Source: Flavobacterium sp. (GTDB lineage: Bacteria; Bacteroidota; Bacteroidia; Flavobacteriales; Flavobacteriaceae). Taken from it: a stretch of DNA of 45,128 bases. The stretch lies in contig NZ_JASLCE010000010.1 of NCBI RefSeq assembly GCF_030146175.1, positions 1-45,128 on the forward strand. The letters are read 5' to 3'. The translations under genes were made by a program, and so were the position numbers. Below, one piece after another: positions 14,704-22,051 of the stretch; position 1 is the first letter of the stretch; every line of letters starts with the position of its first letter. A model generated the notes under the pieces. It was not told the DNA's origin and made no database searches. It saw only the letters and a program-made list of their open reading frames with translations.

Positions 14704-15870
14704 ATGAAATTTCAATTACTACTATGCTCCTTATTCACCATTGTCGCTCAGGCGCAATCGGAAAATGATTATTATAAATTTTCGACCGATTTGTATCACA
14801 ATCTCGAAAAAGACACCACCGCCTGGAAATACCAAATGAATGCCACCTATTTTTCGATAAGCGGTTACTATAAAAAAGCGTTGGAAATATGGGACAAAAA
14901 CGGTTTTCGGAAACCCGCGCCATTAACAGCTTCTGATAGTCTGCTGTTTGCAAAATCCAAACCGTTAAATGCCCGGGATTATATTCTTAACCGTTCTAAA
15001 AACGAATCGCTCATTGTGATCAATGAAGCGCATACCAATGCCCGGCACCGGACATTTACGCAGTCTTTGTTAAAAGGATTGTATGATAACGGTTACCGTT
15101 ACCTTGGATTGGAAGCGTTGCACGATACGCTTATCAACAAACGGGAATTCCCGATACTGGACAGTGGTTTTTATACCCGGGAACCGGAATTCGGAAACCT
15201 GCTATCCGAAGCCTTAAAAATCGGTTTTACGGTATTTGGGTACGAGGCATCCGATGGCAAAAACGGAAAAGAGCGCGAAATCGAACAGGCACAAAACATC
15301 AAACGATTCATCGACAGTCATCCCAAAGGAAAAGTACTGATTCACTGCGGACACGATCATGTTTTTGAAAACGAATATAAACCCTGGGAAAAAGCCATGA
15401 CTGGTCGGTTAAAAGAATATATGGGAATCGATCCGTTTACGATTAATCAGGCACTTTTCCCGGAAAAAGGAAATCCAGAGCTCAACCATCCTTTTGTAAA
15501 AGGCATCCCCAAAAAAGAAACAGTCGTATTGCAACTGGAATCCGGAGCTATCTTTAATGGCTTATCCAATCCGAAACAAACCGATATTGTCGTACTACAT
15601 CCCGAAACAAACTATCCGAACAACCGACCGGATTGGCTTCAAGACGGTAGCATTTTGTACACCGTTCCGAAGAAAAAGATCAAAAATACACCGGTATTGG
15701 TTACCGCCTATCGCGCTAAAGAATACGATCAGAAAGGTATCCCGGCCGATATTGTCGAAATTAACGGAAAAGAAATACCGCCGCTATATCTGAAACCGGG
15801 GACTTATGACATCATCCTTAAAGACAAAAACTATACAATCACCGAGCGCTATACGATTACTTTAAAATAA
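14704..15870 (+). CDS. Exported protein resembling ChaN/EreA/Tiki-type families
   Basis: 388 aa from the ATG at 14704. A longer frame from 14554 is open but runs through the GNAT gene, and the signal peptide MKFQLLLCSLFTIVAQAQ begins at 14704. Mature part: VINEAHTNARHR near 100-112 followed by GYRYLGLEALHDT, and later LIHCGHDHVFEN. Paired NEAH and GHDH motifs around a conserved Glu-rich core resemble the erythromycin-esterase, ChaN and TraB/Tiki superfamily, whose histidines bind metal or carry out hydrolysis. The C-terminal 100 residues look like a beta domain. Probably periplasmic or outer-membrane linked. The precise family is uncertain. Confidence 0.6.
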   Translation: MKFQLLLCSLFTIVAQAQSENDYYKFSTDLYHNLEKDTTAWKYQMNATYFSISGYYKKALEIWDKNGFRKPAPLTASDSLLFAKSKPLNARDYILNRSKNESLIVINEAHTNARHRTFTQSLLKGLYDNGYRYLGLEALHDTLINKREFPILDSGFYTREPEFGNLLSEALKIGFTVFGYEASDGKNGKEREIEQAQNIKRFIDSHPKGKVLIHCGHDHVFENEYKPWEKAMTGRLKEYMGIDPFTINQALFPEKGNPELNHPFVKGIPKKETVVLQLESGAIFNGLSNPKQTDIVVLHPETNYPNNRPDWLQDGSILYTVPKKKIKNTPVLVTAYRAKEYDQKGIPADIVEINGKEIPPLYLKPGTYDIILKDKNYTITERYTITLK

Positions 15871-15903
15871 GTATTTTTAATACCCGGATAAACAGTATTT
15901 GTT

Positions 15904-17586
15904 ATGAAACACCTTTTTTGGATAATCGGATTACTGCTAACAGGCTCTTTCGCTGTATTTTCACAACCTGCGATAGCTTCCGAAAGCGCTTATACCATCC
16001 AGGATAGCGTACAGATTCCGACCCGAAGTGGTGTTTCGATTTCGGCTATTATTGTCCGAAAAAAAACGAATACGGTACCATTACCGGCTGTTCTTTTTTA
16101 TACGACCTATTATCAGAATGCCAATGATGCGACTTTCGGCAAAAAATCAGCCGATCGCGATTATGTCGGTATTGTAGCCTATGCACGGGGAATTAAAACC
16201 AATCTGAAGCAGTATGCGCCCTATGAACACGAAGGTACCGATGTTTACGATATCATCGACTGGATTAGTAAACAATCGTGGTGCGATGGAACTGTAGGAA
16301 TGTACGGCGGCAGTTATACCGGGTATTCCCAATGGGCAACGGTTAAAAACTGTCATCCGGCTTTAAAAACCATCGTTCCGCAAGTGGCCGTTATGCCCGG
16401 TTATGATATGCCGATGGAAAACAATGTACAGCTGAATTCCGGTTTGTACTGGTCGCACGACAATATTTATAAAAAAGAACCGCTACCACGAAGTTTGCCG
16501 TTTGAATGGTTTGAAAAAGGTATCGCTTTTAAGGAAATGGATAGTCTGGCAGGCTATAAAAATCCGATATTTCAAAAATGGCTTACCCATCCGGATTATG
16601 ATAATTACTGGCAATCGATGGTTCCCACACCCGAAGAATACGCCCGAATTGCCATTCCGATACTATCGACCACCGGTTATTACGACGGAGCGCAAATCGG
16701 AGCCCTTCAGTATTTTAAACTGCATCATAAATACAATAAAAATGCAAACCACTATTTTGTAATCGGTCCGTATGATCATTGGGGCGGACAACGCAAAGCC
16801 GCCAAAAAATTAATGGGCTACGACATCGATCCGGTTGCCGATGTCAGTATGATGGAACTCGCCTATCAATGGTTGGATTATATCCTGAAAGGAAAACCCA
16901 AACCGGAATTACTAAAAGACAAAATCAATTATCAGGTTATGGGTACCAATACGTGGCGACATGCACCATCGCTGGAAAAGATCAATACCGATACGCTTAC
17001 CTTTTACCTGAATGGTAAAACACTGACTTCCGTTCGGCCGAAAATCCGAAAATCTGAAAAACAAATCCTCGATTTTAAGAATCGGGAACAACAAAACAAT
17101 TATTATACTCCGGAGATCCTGTTTAAAAATCTGGATGTTAGTGGCGGATTGCTTTATACAACACCGGCTTTTGAGCAGAGCTTTACGATTAACGGCTCTT
17201 TTATCGGAAAATTATCGGCTACAATTTCCAAAAAAGATATGGATATTTCGGCTGCATTATATGAACTACTACCGGATGGAAATTATTTTTTCCTGACCCG
17301 TTATGTTGGTCGTGCCAGTTATGCTAAAAACCCTTCGAAACGACAGCTTTTACAACCCGGAAAAAAAGAGCTTATCCCATTTGAAAATACCCGGTTTGTC
17401 AGTAAAAAAATAAATGCCGGCAGCCGATTGGTACTTTTCCTAAATAGCAACAAACACCCGTTTGAGATAATCAATTACGGTTCCGGAAAAGCAGTTGCCT
17501 CCGAAACCCTGCACGATGCCGGCAAGCCATTGCAAATCGAATGGCACAACGATAGTTATATTCGGATTCCGGTTGCAAAAGAATAA
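15904..17586 (+). CDS. CocE/NonD-family serine hydrolase (X-Pro dipeptidyl-peptidase S15 type)
   Basis: 560 aa with a signal peptide (GLLLTGSFAVFSQPAIA). Residues about 35-325 are an alpha/beta hydrolase and about 340-560 the jelly-roll C-terminal domain (PepX_C). The catalytic triad can be placed by motif: S137 in GMYGGSYTGY, D261 in TTGYYDGAQ and H292 in GPYDHWGG. The family cleaves esters or amides, including glutaryl-7-ACA, cocaine and X-Pro peptides; the native substrate here is unknown. It is exported, and lies 33 nt after the ChaN/EreA-like gene, which suggests a shared role outside the cytoplasm. Palindrome copy 6 follows the stop. Confidence 0.9.
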   Translation: MKHLFWIIGLLLTGSFAVFSQPAIASESAYTIQDSVQIPTRSGVSISAIIVRKKTNTVPLPAVLFYTTYYQNANDATFGKKSADRDYVGIVAYARGIKTNLKQYAPYEHEGTDVYDIIDWISKQSWCDGTVGMYGGSYTGYSQWATVKNCHPALKTIVPQVAVMPGYDMPMENNVQLNSGLYWSHDNIYKKEPLPRSLPFEWFEKGIAFKEMDSLAGYKNPIFQKWLTHPDYDNYWQSMVPTPEEYARIAIPILSTTGYYDGAQIGALQYFKLHHKYNKNANHYFVIGPYDHWGGQRKAAKKLMGYDIDPVADVSMMELAYQWLDYILKGKPKPELLKDKINYQVMGTNTWRHAPSLEKINTDTLTFYLNGKTLTSVRPKIRKSEKQILDFKNREQQNNYYTPEILFKNLDVSGGLLYTTPAFEQSFTINGSFIGKLSATISKKDMDISAALYELLPDGNYFFLTRYVGRASYAKNPSKRQLLQPGKKELIPFENTRFVSKKINAGSRLVLFLNSNKHPFEIINYGSGKAVASETLHDAGKPLQIEWHNDSYIRIPVAKE

Positions 17587-17592
17587 ACAAAC

Positions 17593-17625
17593 ACACCTGA
17601 CCGGTTTTAAAAACCGGTCAGGTGT
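17593..17625. repeat. Dispersed palindrome, copy 6 (compensated variant)
   Basis: Perfect arms ACACCTGACCGGTTTT (17593-17608) and its complement (17610-17625), centre A. Compared with copy 1 the inner A-T pair is C-G on both arms, a double change that keeps pairing. It lies between two genes on the plus strand, 7 bp after the hydrolase stop and 18 bp before the VOC start. Confidence 0.92.
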
Positions 17626-17643
17626 CTAACCCCAAAATCATCT

Positions 17644-18024
17644 ATGATATCCAAACAAAATCCTGTCGTTTATTTCGAAATTCCCGTTACCGATCTGGAT
17701 CGGGCGATACGGTTTTATACCGCTGTTTTCGGTTTTACTTTTGAAAAAACAATTATTGATCATAATGAAATGGCGCTTTTTCCCTTATCGGATGCGTTAC
17801 CCGGCATTTCCGGAGCATTGGCAAAAGGAGAAATTTATAACCCAACGTTGGATGGTGTGGTGCTTTATTTTCATTCCGATGCGATCGAAAAGACACTTGA
17901 AAAAGCAATCGCCAATGGCGGAGCAGCATTATATCCGAAAACGTCTAATGGCGAATTGGGTTTTGTGGCCGAGTTTAAAGATTCGGAAGGGAATCGTATT
18001 GCCTTACACCAACCTGCAGATTAA
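17644..18024 (+). CDS. VOC-family (glyoxalase/bleomycin-resistance fold) protein
   Basis: 126 aa, one paired-beta-alpha-beta-beta-beta unit set. The N-terminal VVYFEIPVTDLDRAIRFYTAVFGFTFEK and the C-terminal LGFVAEFKDSEGNRIALHQP are typical of VOC proteins related to PhnB/glyoxalase-like enzymes. The terminal E-x-x-D-x-E-G-N segment holds the usual metal-ligand glutamate. Members include dioxygenases, glyoxalases and antibiotic-binding proteins; nothing here fixes which. Flanked on both sides by palindrome copies 6 and 7. Confidence 0.9.
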   Translation: MISKQNPVVYFEIPVTDLDRAIRFYTAVFGFTFEKTIIDHNEMALFPLSDALPGISGALAKGEIYNPTLDGVVLYFHSDAIEKTLEKAIANGGAALYPKTSNGELGFVAEFKDSEGNRIALHQPAD

Positions 18025-18068
18025 TTCCATCTGGAATTATTTTTATTCTGATCTTTTATCATCTTTTT

Positions 18069-18101
18069 ACACCTGACAGGTTTTAAAAACCTGTCAGGTG
18101 T
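18069..18101. repeat. Dispersed palindrome, copy 7
   Basis: Perfect arms ACACCTGACAGGTTTT (18069-18084) and complement (18086-18101), centre A. It lies only 19 bp from a separate conventional terminator hairpin (18121-18150), so the region already has a terminator for both convergent genes. Confidence 0.92.
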
Positions 18102-18120
18102 GGCTGAAGTATATAAAAAA

Positions 18121-18150
18121 CAAAACCCGAAACGTATGTTTCGGGTTTTG
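18121..18150. terminator. Bidirectional terminator
   Basis: CAAAACCCGAAAC (18121-18133), loop GTAT, GTTTCGGGTTTTG (18138-18150): perfect 13-bp stem with A/T-rich ends. It ends the small membrane protein gene on the minus strand, and VOC transcripts that pass copy 7. Confidence 0.88.
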
Positions 18151-18169
18151 TTGTATCGTGAAAAGAATA

Positions 18170-18352
18170 TTATACTCTTCCCTTTAAAGCATTAAATACC
18201 CATGCAATGGCAAAAAATCCGATTCCTACCGCTCCAAATCCCCATCCGGCTACATCGGCATATCGGTAAACTGCCAGTCCGATTAATAATAATCCCATTA
18301 AAACCATTATCAGAGTGGCCCACCCTAAAATGGTATTTTTATTCATGCCCAT
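18170..18352 (-). CDS. Small two-helix membrane protein
   Basis: 60 aa (58 if the second ATG, at 18346, is used). Two hydrophobic helices, LGWATLIMVLMGLLLIGLAV and WGFGAVGIGFFAIAWVFNAL, joined by a short YRYADVAG turn; the C-terminus ends in KGRV. It resembles small flavobacterial membrane proteins that I recall as the CAL67264 family, of unknown function, but that is memory only. It has its own terminator and the next gene, holA, ends 62 nt upstream on the same strand. Confidence 0.75.
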   Translation of the reverse strand: MGMNKNTILGWATLIMVLMGLLLIGLAVYRYADVAGWGFGAVGIGFFAIAWVFNALKGRV

Positions 18353-18413
18353 ATTCTTTAGTTTTTTTGAATGGCAAATATCGTAATAATATCATAGCTG
18401 TAAAAATATTAAT

Positions 18414-19418
18414 CTAATTGAATATCTTAACCAGCATTTCTTTTAGCAAATCCTGTTGTGGTAAAGCATTGGCACCTACTCCTTTGCTTTTTACGTCGAT
18501 GTCCCGCAAAACGGCTACAATCTGACTTACCTTTTTCATCGGGTAGTTTCGCAAAGCCACATCGTAATCCTTTAGAAAATACGGATTCACTTTTAAGACC
18601 TTAGCGGCATTACCCGGACTTTTGTCTTTTAATCCGTGGTATTGTAATAATTGGGAAAAGAAACCGAAAATAAGTCCGGTTGTCACGACCAATGGATTGT
18701 CTTTTGGGTTCTGAGCAAAATAATCCGCAATCTGATAGGCTTTTAACTGGTTCTTCTCGCCTATCGCTTTGCGCAACTCAAAGTTGTTATAATCTTTACT
18801 AAATCCAATGTTATCTTCAATGATCTTTGGACTAATCGTACTTCCTTTTGGTAGAATAATCGCGAGTTTATCGAGTTCGTTGGCAATCTTGCTTAAATCG
18901 GTTCCCAGAAATTCCACCAACATTGCAGCGGCTTTCGGCTCGATCTGATATCCTTTACCGGATAACACCCGTTTAAGCCAGTCACCGACCTGGTTTTCAT
19001 ACAGCTTTTTACTTTCGAAAACCACTCCGGCTTTTTCCAGTACTTTGGTCACTTTTTTACGTTTGTCCAGCGTTTTGTATTTATAACACACCACCAAAAC
19101 CGTTGTAGGCTGTGGATTTTCGGCATAACTTTCCAGCTTGTCAATCGTTCGCGACAATTCCTGCGCTTCTTTCACAATCACCACCTGACGGTCGGCCATC
19201 ATCGGATAGCGTTTTGCATTCGATACGATATCGTCTACCGTAACATCACGACCATATAAAACCATCTGGTTAAAGCCTTTTTCCTCTTCCGATAAAATAT
19301 TATCCTCGATATAGTCGGCCAGTTTATCAATATAATAGGGTTCTTCTCCCATTAAAAAATAAATCGGTTTAATGTCGCCGGCTTTAATATCTTTTATAAT
19401 CTTTAGTACTTCCTCCAA
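18414..19418 (-). CDS. holA: DNA polymerase III subunit delta
   Basis: 334 aa, the normal size. Seen: IKPIYFLMGEEPYYIDKL at the N-terminus (the degenerate AAA+ nucleotide-binding region), VVIVKEAQEL, VLVVCYKYKTLDKRKK, and the helical C-terminal collar domain (LVVTTGLIFGFFSQLL). The protein opens the beta clamp as part of the clamp loader. The start is TTG: no ATG precedes the conserved beginning, and MEEVLKIIKDIKAG matches flavobacterial HolA start sequences. It is divergent from the HsdR_N-like gene with 55 bp between. Confidence 0.94.
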   Translation of the reverse strand: MEEVLKIIKDIKAGDIKPIYFLMGEEPYYIDKLADYIEDNILSEEEKGFNQMVLYGRDVTVDDIVSNAKRYPMMADRQVVIVKEAQELSRTIDKLESYAENPQPTTVLVVCYKYKTLDKRKKVTKVLEKAGVVFESKKLYENQVGDWLKRVLSGKGYQIEPKAAAMLVEFLGTDLSKIANELDKLAIILPKGSTISPKIIEDNIGFSKDYNNFELRKAIGEKNQLKAYQIADYFAQNPKDNPLVVTTGLIFGFFSQLLQYHGLKDKSPGNAAKVLKVNPYFLKDYDVALRNYPMKKVSQIVAVLRDIDVKSKGVGANALPQQDLLKEMLVKIFN

Positions 19419-19461
19419 AACAGTTTCTTTAGCAATTACCCGGAAATCAAAAACTTCAATT

Positions 19462-19469
19462 TATATTTG
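19462..19469 (+). promoter_or_regulatory. -7 box directly before an ATG
   Basis: TATATTTG, a perfect -7 match, ends only 4 nt before the ATG at 19474. The predicted transcription start is at or next to the start codon, so the mRNA should be leaderless or nearly so. No clear -33 TTG is present. Confidence 0.65.
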
Positions 19470-19473
19470 CACT

Positions 19474-19923
19474 ATGCAAAATCTGAATTTTCCGCCTTAT
19501 TCCTTTCGGTTCAAAAATAGTGAAAATAAAGTGGCTATTTTTGATGCCATCCGGAAAAAATTTATCCAGTTAACTCCCGAAGAATGGGTGCGTCAACATG
19601 TGATTCAGTTTTTATTACAGGACAAAAAATACTCCGGATCCTATATCAATGTTGAGAAAGTCATCAAAATCAACGGACTGACAAAGCGCTATGATGCGGT
19701 GGTTTTTAAACCCGACGGAAAAATTTTCCTGCTGGTCGAATGCAAAGCACCCGAAGTTGCGATCACTCAACAGGTTTTCGATCAGATCGCCCGATATAAC
19801 ATGGTTTTGGAAGCCGATTATTTAATGGTCACCAATGGCTTAAATCATTATTTTTGCCGTATGGATTATGAAAAAAAGGAATACCAGTTCCTTAGAACGT
19901 TACCGGATTTTCCATCCGTATAA
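19474..19923 (+). CDS. Stand-alone HsdR_N-like (PD-(D/E)xK fold) protein
   Basis: 149 aa. The core resembles the N-terminal nuclease domain of type I restriction R subunits (HSDR_N_2): YDAVVF with D74, then LLVECKAP with E89-x-K91, followed by ITQQVFDQIARYN (Q100 region) and YLMVTNGLNHYFCRM. The catalytic D...ExK triad is intact. There are no helicase or methylase genes nearby, so it is not part of a restriction system here. The start at 19474 is preferred over an in-frame codon at 19372 inside holA. Its role is unknown; location next to holA is recalled as recurrent in Flavobacteria. The stop overlaps nothing, and the GT2 gene begins 13 nt later. Confidence 0.85.
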   Translation: MQNLNFPPYSFRFKNSENKVAIFDAIRKKFIQLTPEEWVRQHVIQFLLQDKKYSGSYINVEKVIKINGLTKRYDAVVFKPDGKIFLLVECKAPEVAITQQVFDQIARYNMVLEADYLMVTNGLNHYFCRMDYEKKEYQFLRTLPDFPSV

Positions 19924-19936
19924 TACCCCTGAAATT

Positions 19937-20932
19937 TTGAAAAAAATAGCGATTGTCATACTCAACTGGAATGGTGTAAAATTGTTGGAACAGTTTTTAC
20001 CTTCTGTTGTCGAAAATTCTCCGGAAGCTACGGTATACGTAGCCGATAATGCCTCGACCGACGCGTCGGTTGCCTTTGTAAAAGAACATTTTCCTACGGT
20101 TTCCATTATTATAAACCGCGCCAATTTCGGATTTGCCGGCGGCTATAACGAAGCTTTACAATCGGTCGCGGAACCGATCTATGTATTGGTTAATTCCGAT
20201 ATTGAGGTGACGCCAAACTGGTTGCAACCGGTTATTGCTCTTTTTGATAACGAACCGGAAACGGCAATTGTGCAACCAAAAATTCTGGATTACAAACGCA
20301 AAACCCATTTTGAATATGCCGGTGCTGCCGGCGGTTATATCGACAAATATGGTTTTCCGTTTTGCCGCGGACGTATTTTCGAAACCGTGGAAGAAGATAA
20401 AGGACAATATAACGACATAAAGGAAATTTTCTGGGCATCGGGCGCCTGTATGTTTATCCGAAAAAATGTTTTCCACGAACTGAATGGTTTTGATTCCGAT
20501 TTTTTTGCCCATCAGGAGGAAATTGACCTTTGCTGGCGTGCTTTTAACCAGGGTTATACCATTAAATACTGTGGCTTGTCGACCGTATATCACGTTGGTG
20601 GTGCTACCTTAAACACCGGAAATCCGCATAAAACATTCCTTAATTTTAGGAATTCGTTATGGATGATGGTAAAAAATTTGCCCAAAAAACAATTATTTCC
20701 TGTGATTTTCCAGCGGCTTTGTCTGGATGGAATTGCCGGTATCCACTTTTTTTTCCAGGGAAAACCCAAACATACCGGGGCTGTTATTCGTGCTCATTTT
20801 GCCCTTTATCGTTTCATTTCCAAGTTTTTAACAAAAAGAAGCCATCACCAAAAAGAAAATTATTTTCTTGTGAACTCCATTGTTTACAGGTATTTCATTA
20901 AAAATGGCAGGTTTTTTGATACTAAGATTTAA
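19937..20932 (+). CDS. GT2-family glycosyltransferase (rhamnosyltransferase-like)
   Basis: 331 aa from a TTG at 19937. This gives the standard GT-A start KKIAIVILNWNG; the longer frame from 19868 would overlap the previous gene by 56 bp and add an unrelated 23 residues. Seen: VADNASTD (nucleotide-sugar binding), NSDIEV with the DxD-like D88, the acceptor-site ASGACMFIRKNVF, and FFAHQEEIDLCWR. This pattern is shared with WbbL-type transferases that build surface polysaccharide. No signal peptide; it acts at the cytoplasmic face. Likely co-transcribed with the HsdR_N-like gene, though their functions need not be related. Confidence 0.92.
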   Translation: MKKIAIVILNWNGVKLLEQFLPSVVENSPEATVYVADNASTDASVAFVKEHFPTVSIIINRANFGFAGGYNEALQSVAEPIYVLVNSDIEVTPNWLQPVIALFDNEPETAIVQPKILDYKRKTHFEYAGAAGGYIDKYGFPFCRGRIFETVEEDKGQYNDIKEIFWASGACMFIRKNVFHELNGFDSDFFAHQEEIDLCWRAFNQGYTIKYCGLSTVYHVGGATLNTGNPHKTFLNFRNSLWMMVKNLPKKQLFPVIFQRLCLDGIAGIHFFFQGKPKHTGAVIRAHFALYRFISKFLTKRSHHQKENYFLVNSIVYRYFIKNGRFFDTKI

Positions 20933-20976
20933 CATTTGTTTATCGTTTTAAACTTTAACAAGCAGTAAAATCTTAG

Positions 20977-20984
20977 TAAATTCG
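20977..20984 (+). promoter_or_regulatory. Possible -7 box of the OmpA-family gene
   Basis: TAAATTCG, one mismatch to TAnnTTTG, 25 nt before the ATG at 21010. The same TTCG ending is seen before the methyltransferase and recG. Confidence 0.4.
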
Positions 20985-21009
20985 TTATTCCTTATAAATT
21001 CAACATTGT

Positions 21010-21849
21010 ATGAAAAAAGTCGTTATCGCCCTTTCGGTACTTGCAATTACACTAACATCCTGCGGATCGAAGAAAAAAATTGCAGCTCTAGAAGAAGAGA
21101 ACAAAAAAATTCAGGACCTATTAAACACTTGTACGGTAAAACTGAATACGTGTTTAACTGAAAAAGACCATATGGCAAGTCAGATGGACTTTTTGAAGAA
21201 GAACAACTCCGATTTAATCAATAATATGGGTAATTTAACTACCCTTTCTTCAAAAGGTGCTGAAAATCTTGAAAAATCATTGGAAAGTCTTAAGGAAAAA
21301 GACCTTAAAATTACCCGTTTACAAGATGCTCTTACGAAAAAAGACAGTGTAACTCTTGCTTTGGTTACCAGTTTAAAAAGTTCGGTTGGTATCAACGATC
21401 CGGATATTCAGGTAAATGTAGAAAAAGGTGTGGTTTTTATTTCCATTGCTGACAAACTACTTTTCAAAAGTGGAAGTTATGTTGTGAGCGACCGTGCTAA
21501 AGAAGTATTGGCTAAAGTAGCTAAAGTAGTAAACAGCAAACCGGACTTCGAATGTATGGTAGAAGGTCACACGGATAATGTGCCGATTAAAAATGCCGTA
21601 TTGGTTGACAACTGGGATCTTTCTGCAAAAAGAGCAACTTCAATCGTTCGTGTTTTACAGGATGATTTGGGTGTAAATCCAAAACAATTAATCGCAGCAG
21701 GAAGAAGTTTCTATGTTCCGTTGGCCGACAATGATACGCCGGAGAACAGAGCTAAAAACAGAAGAACCCGTATCGTGGTTTTACCTAAAATTGATCAGTT
21801 CTACGATATGATCGAAAAAGAAATGAAAAATATGACCGGTAAAAACTAA
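21010..21849 (+). CDS. OmpA-family lipoprotein with coiled coil
   Basis: 279 aa. Signal peptide with lipobox LTSC (C18). Residues 25-120 form a long coiled coil with heptad leucines (EEENKKIQDLLNTC, and LEKSLESLKEKDLKITRLQDAL). Residues about 135-260 are an OmpA-like peptidoglycan-binding domain: VFISIADKLLFKSGSY, VEGHTDNVPI, NWDLSAKRATSIVRVL and the NRRTRIVV end. It should tie the outer membrane to the cell wall through the coiled-coil spacer. It is transcribed alone; a strong terminator follows. Full length, no anomalies. Confidence 0.93.
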   Translation: MKKVVIALSVLAITLTSCGSKKKIAALEEENKKIQDLLNTCTVKLNTCLTEKDHMASQMDFLKKNNSDLINNMGNLTTLSSKGAENLEKSLESLKEKDLKITRLQDALTKKDSVTLALVTSLKSSVGINDPDIQVNVEKGVVFISIADKLLFKSGSYVVSDRAKEVLAKVAKVVNSKPDFECMVEGHTDNVPIKNAVLVDNWDLSAKRATSIVRVLQDDLGVNPKQLIAAGRSFYVPLADNDTPENRAKNRRTRIVVLPKIDQFYDMIEKEMKNMTGKN

Positions 21850-21871
21850 ACCGTTATATATACTACAAATG

Positions 21872-21900
21872 AAAAAGCAGGTCCAAAAGACCTGCTTTTT
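21872..21900. terminator. Terminator after the OmpA-family gene
   Basis: AAAAAGCAGGTC (21872-21883), loop CAAAA, GACCTGCTTTTT (21889-21900), a perfect 12-bp stem with a U-run. The next gene is convergent, and A/T runs on both sides make it usable in both directions. The remaining 150 bp to the YciO-like stop are AT-rich and hold nothing else I can support. Confidence 0.9.
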
Positions 21901-22051
21901 ATGTATTCCTAATTTTTTTTTTAATAACCAATTAAATATTTAATTAAGAATGACACCTCTTCTATATTGTTATATTTTTAGTCATTTTGTTACGCTAAGT
22001 TATTGATATATTATCGTATAACCAAAGTTTTTCCGATAAATCAATAAAGTA

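Noticed and set aside
2802..18101. CRISPR array interpretation of the repeats
   Set aside because: Copies are kilobases apart and palindromic, without spacers of uniform length or cas genes.
19372..19473. N-terminal extension of the HsdR_N-like protein into holA
   Set aside because: It overlaps the holA start on the other strand, and the strong -7 box lies after it; the ATG at 19474 is preferred.
19474..19923. Part of a type I restriction system
   Set aside because: No hsdM, hsdS or helicase part of hsdR is nearby; only the nuclease-like domain is present.
19868..19936. Longer GT2 protein beginning inside the HsdR_N-like gene
   Set aside because: It overlaps the upstream gene by 56 bp in another frame and adds 23 residues without similarity to the GT-A fold, whereas TTG 19937 gives the standard start.
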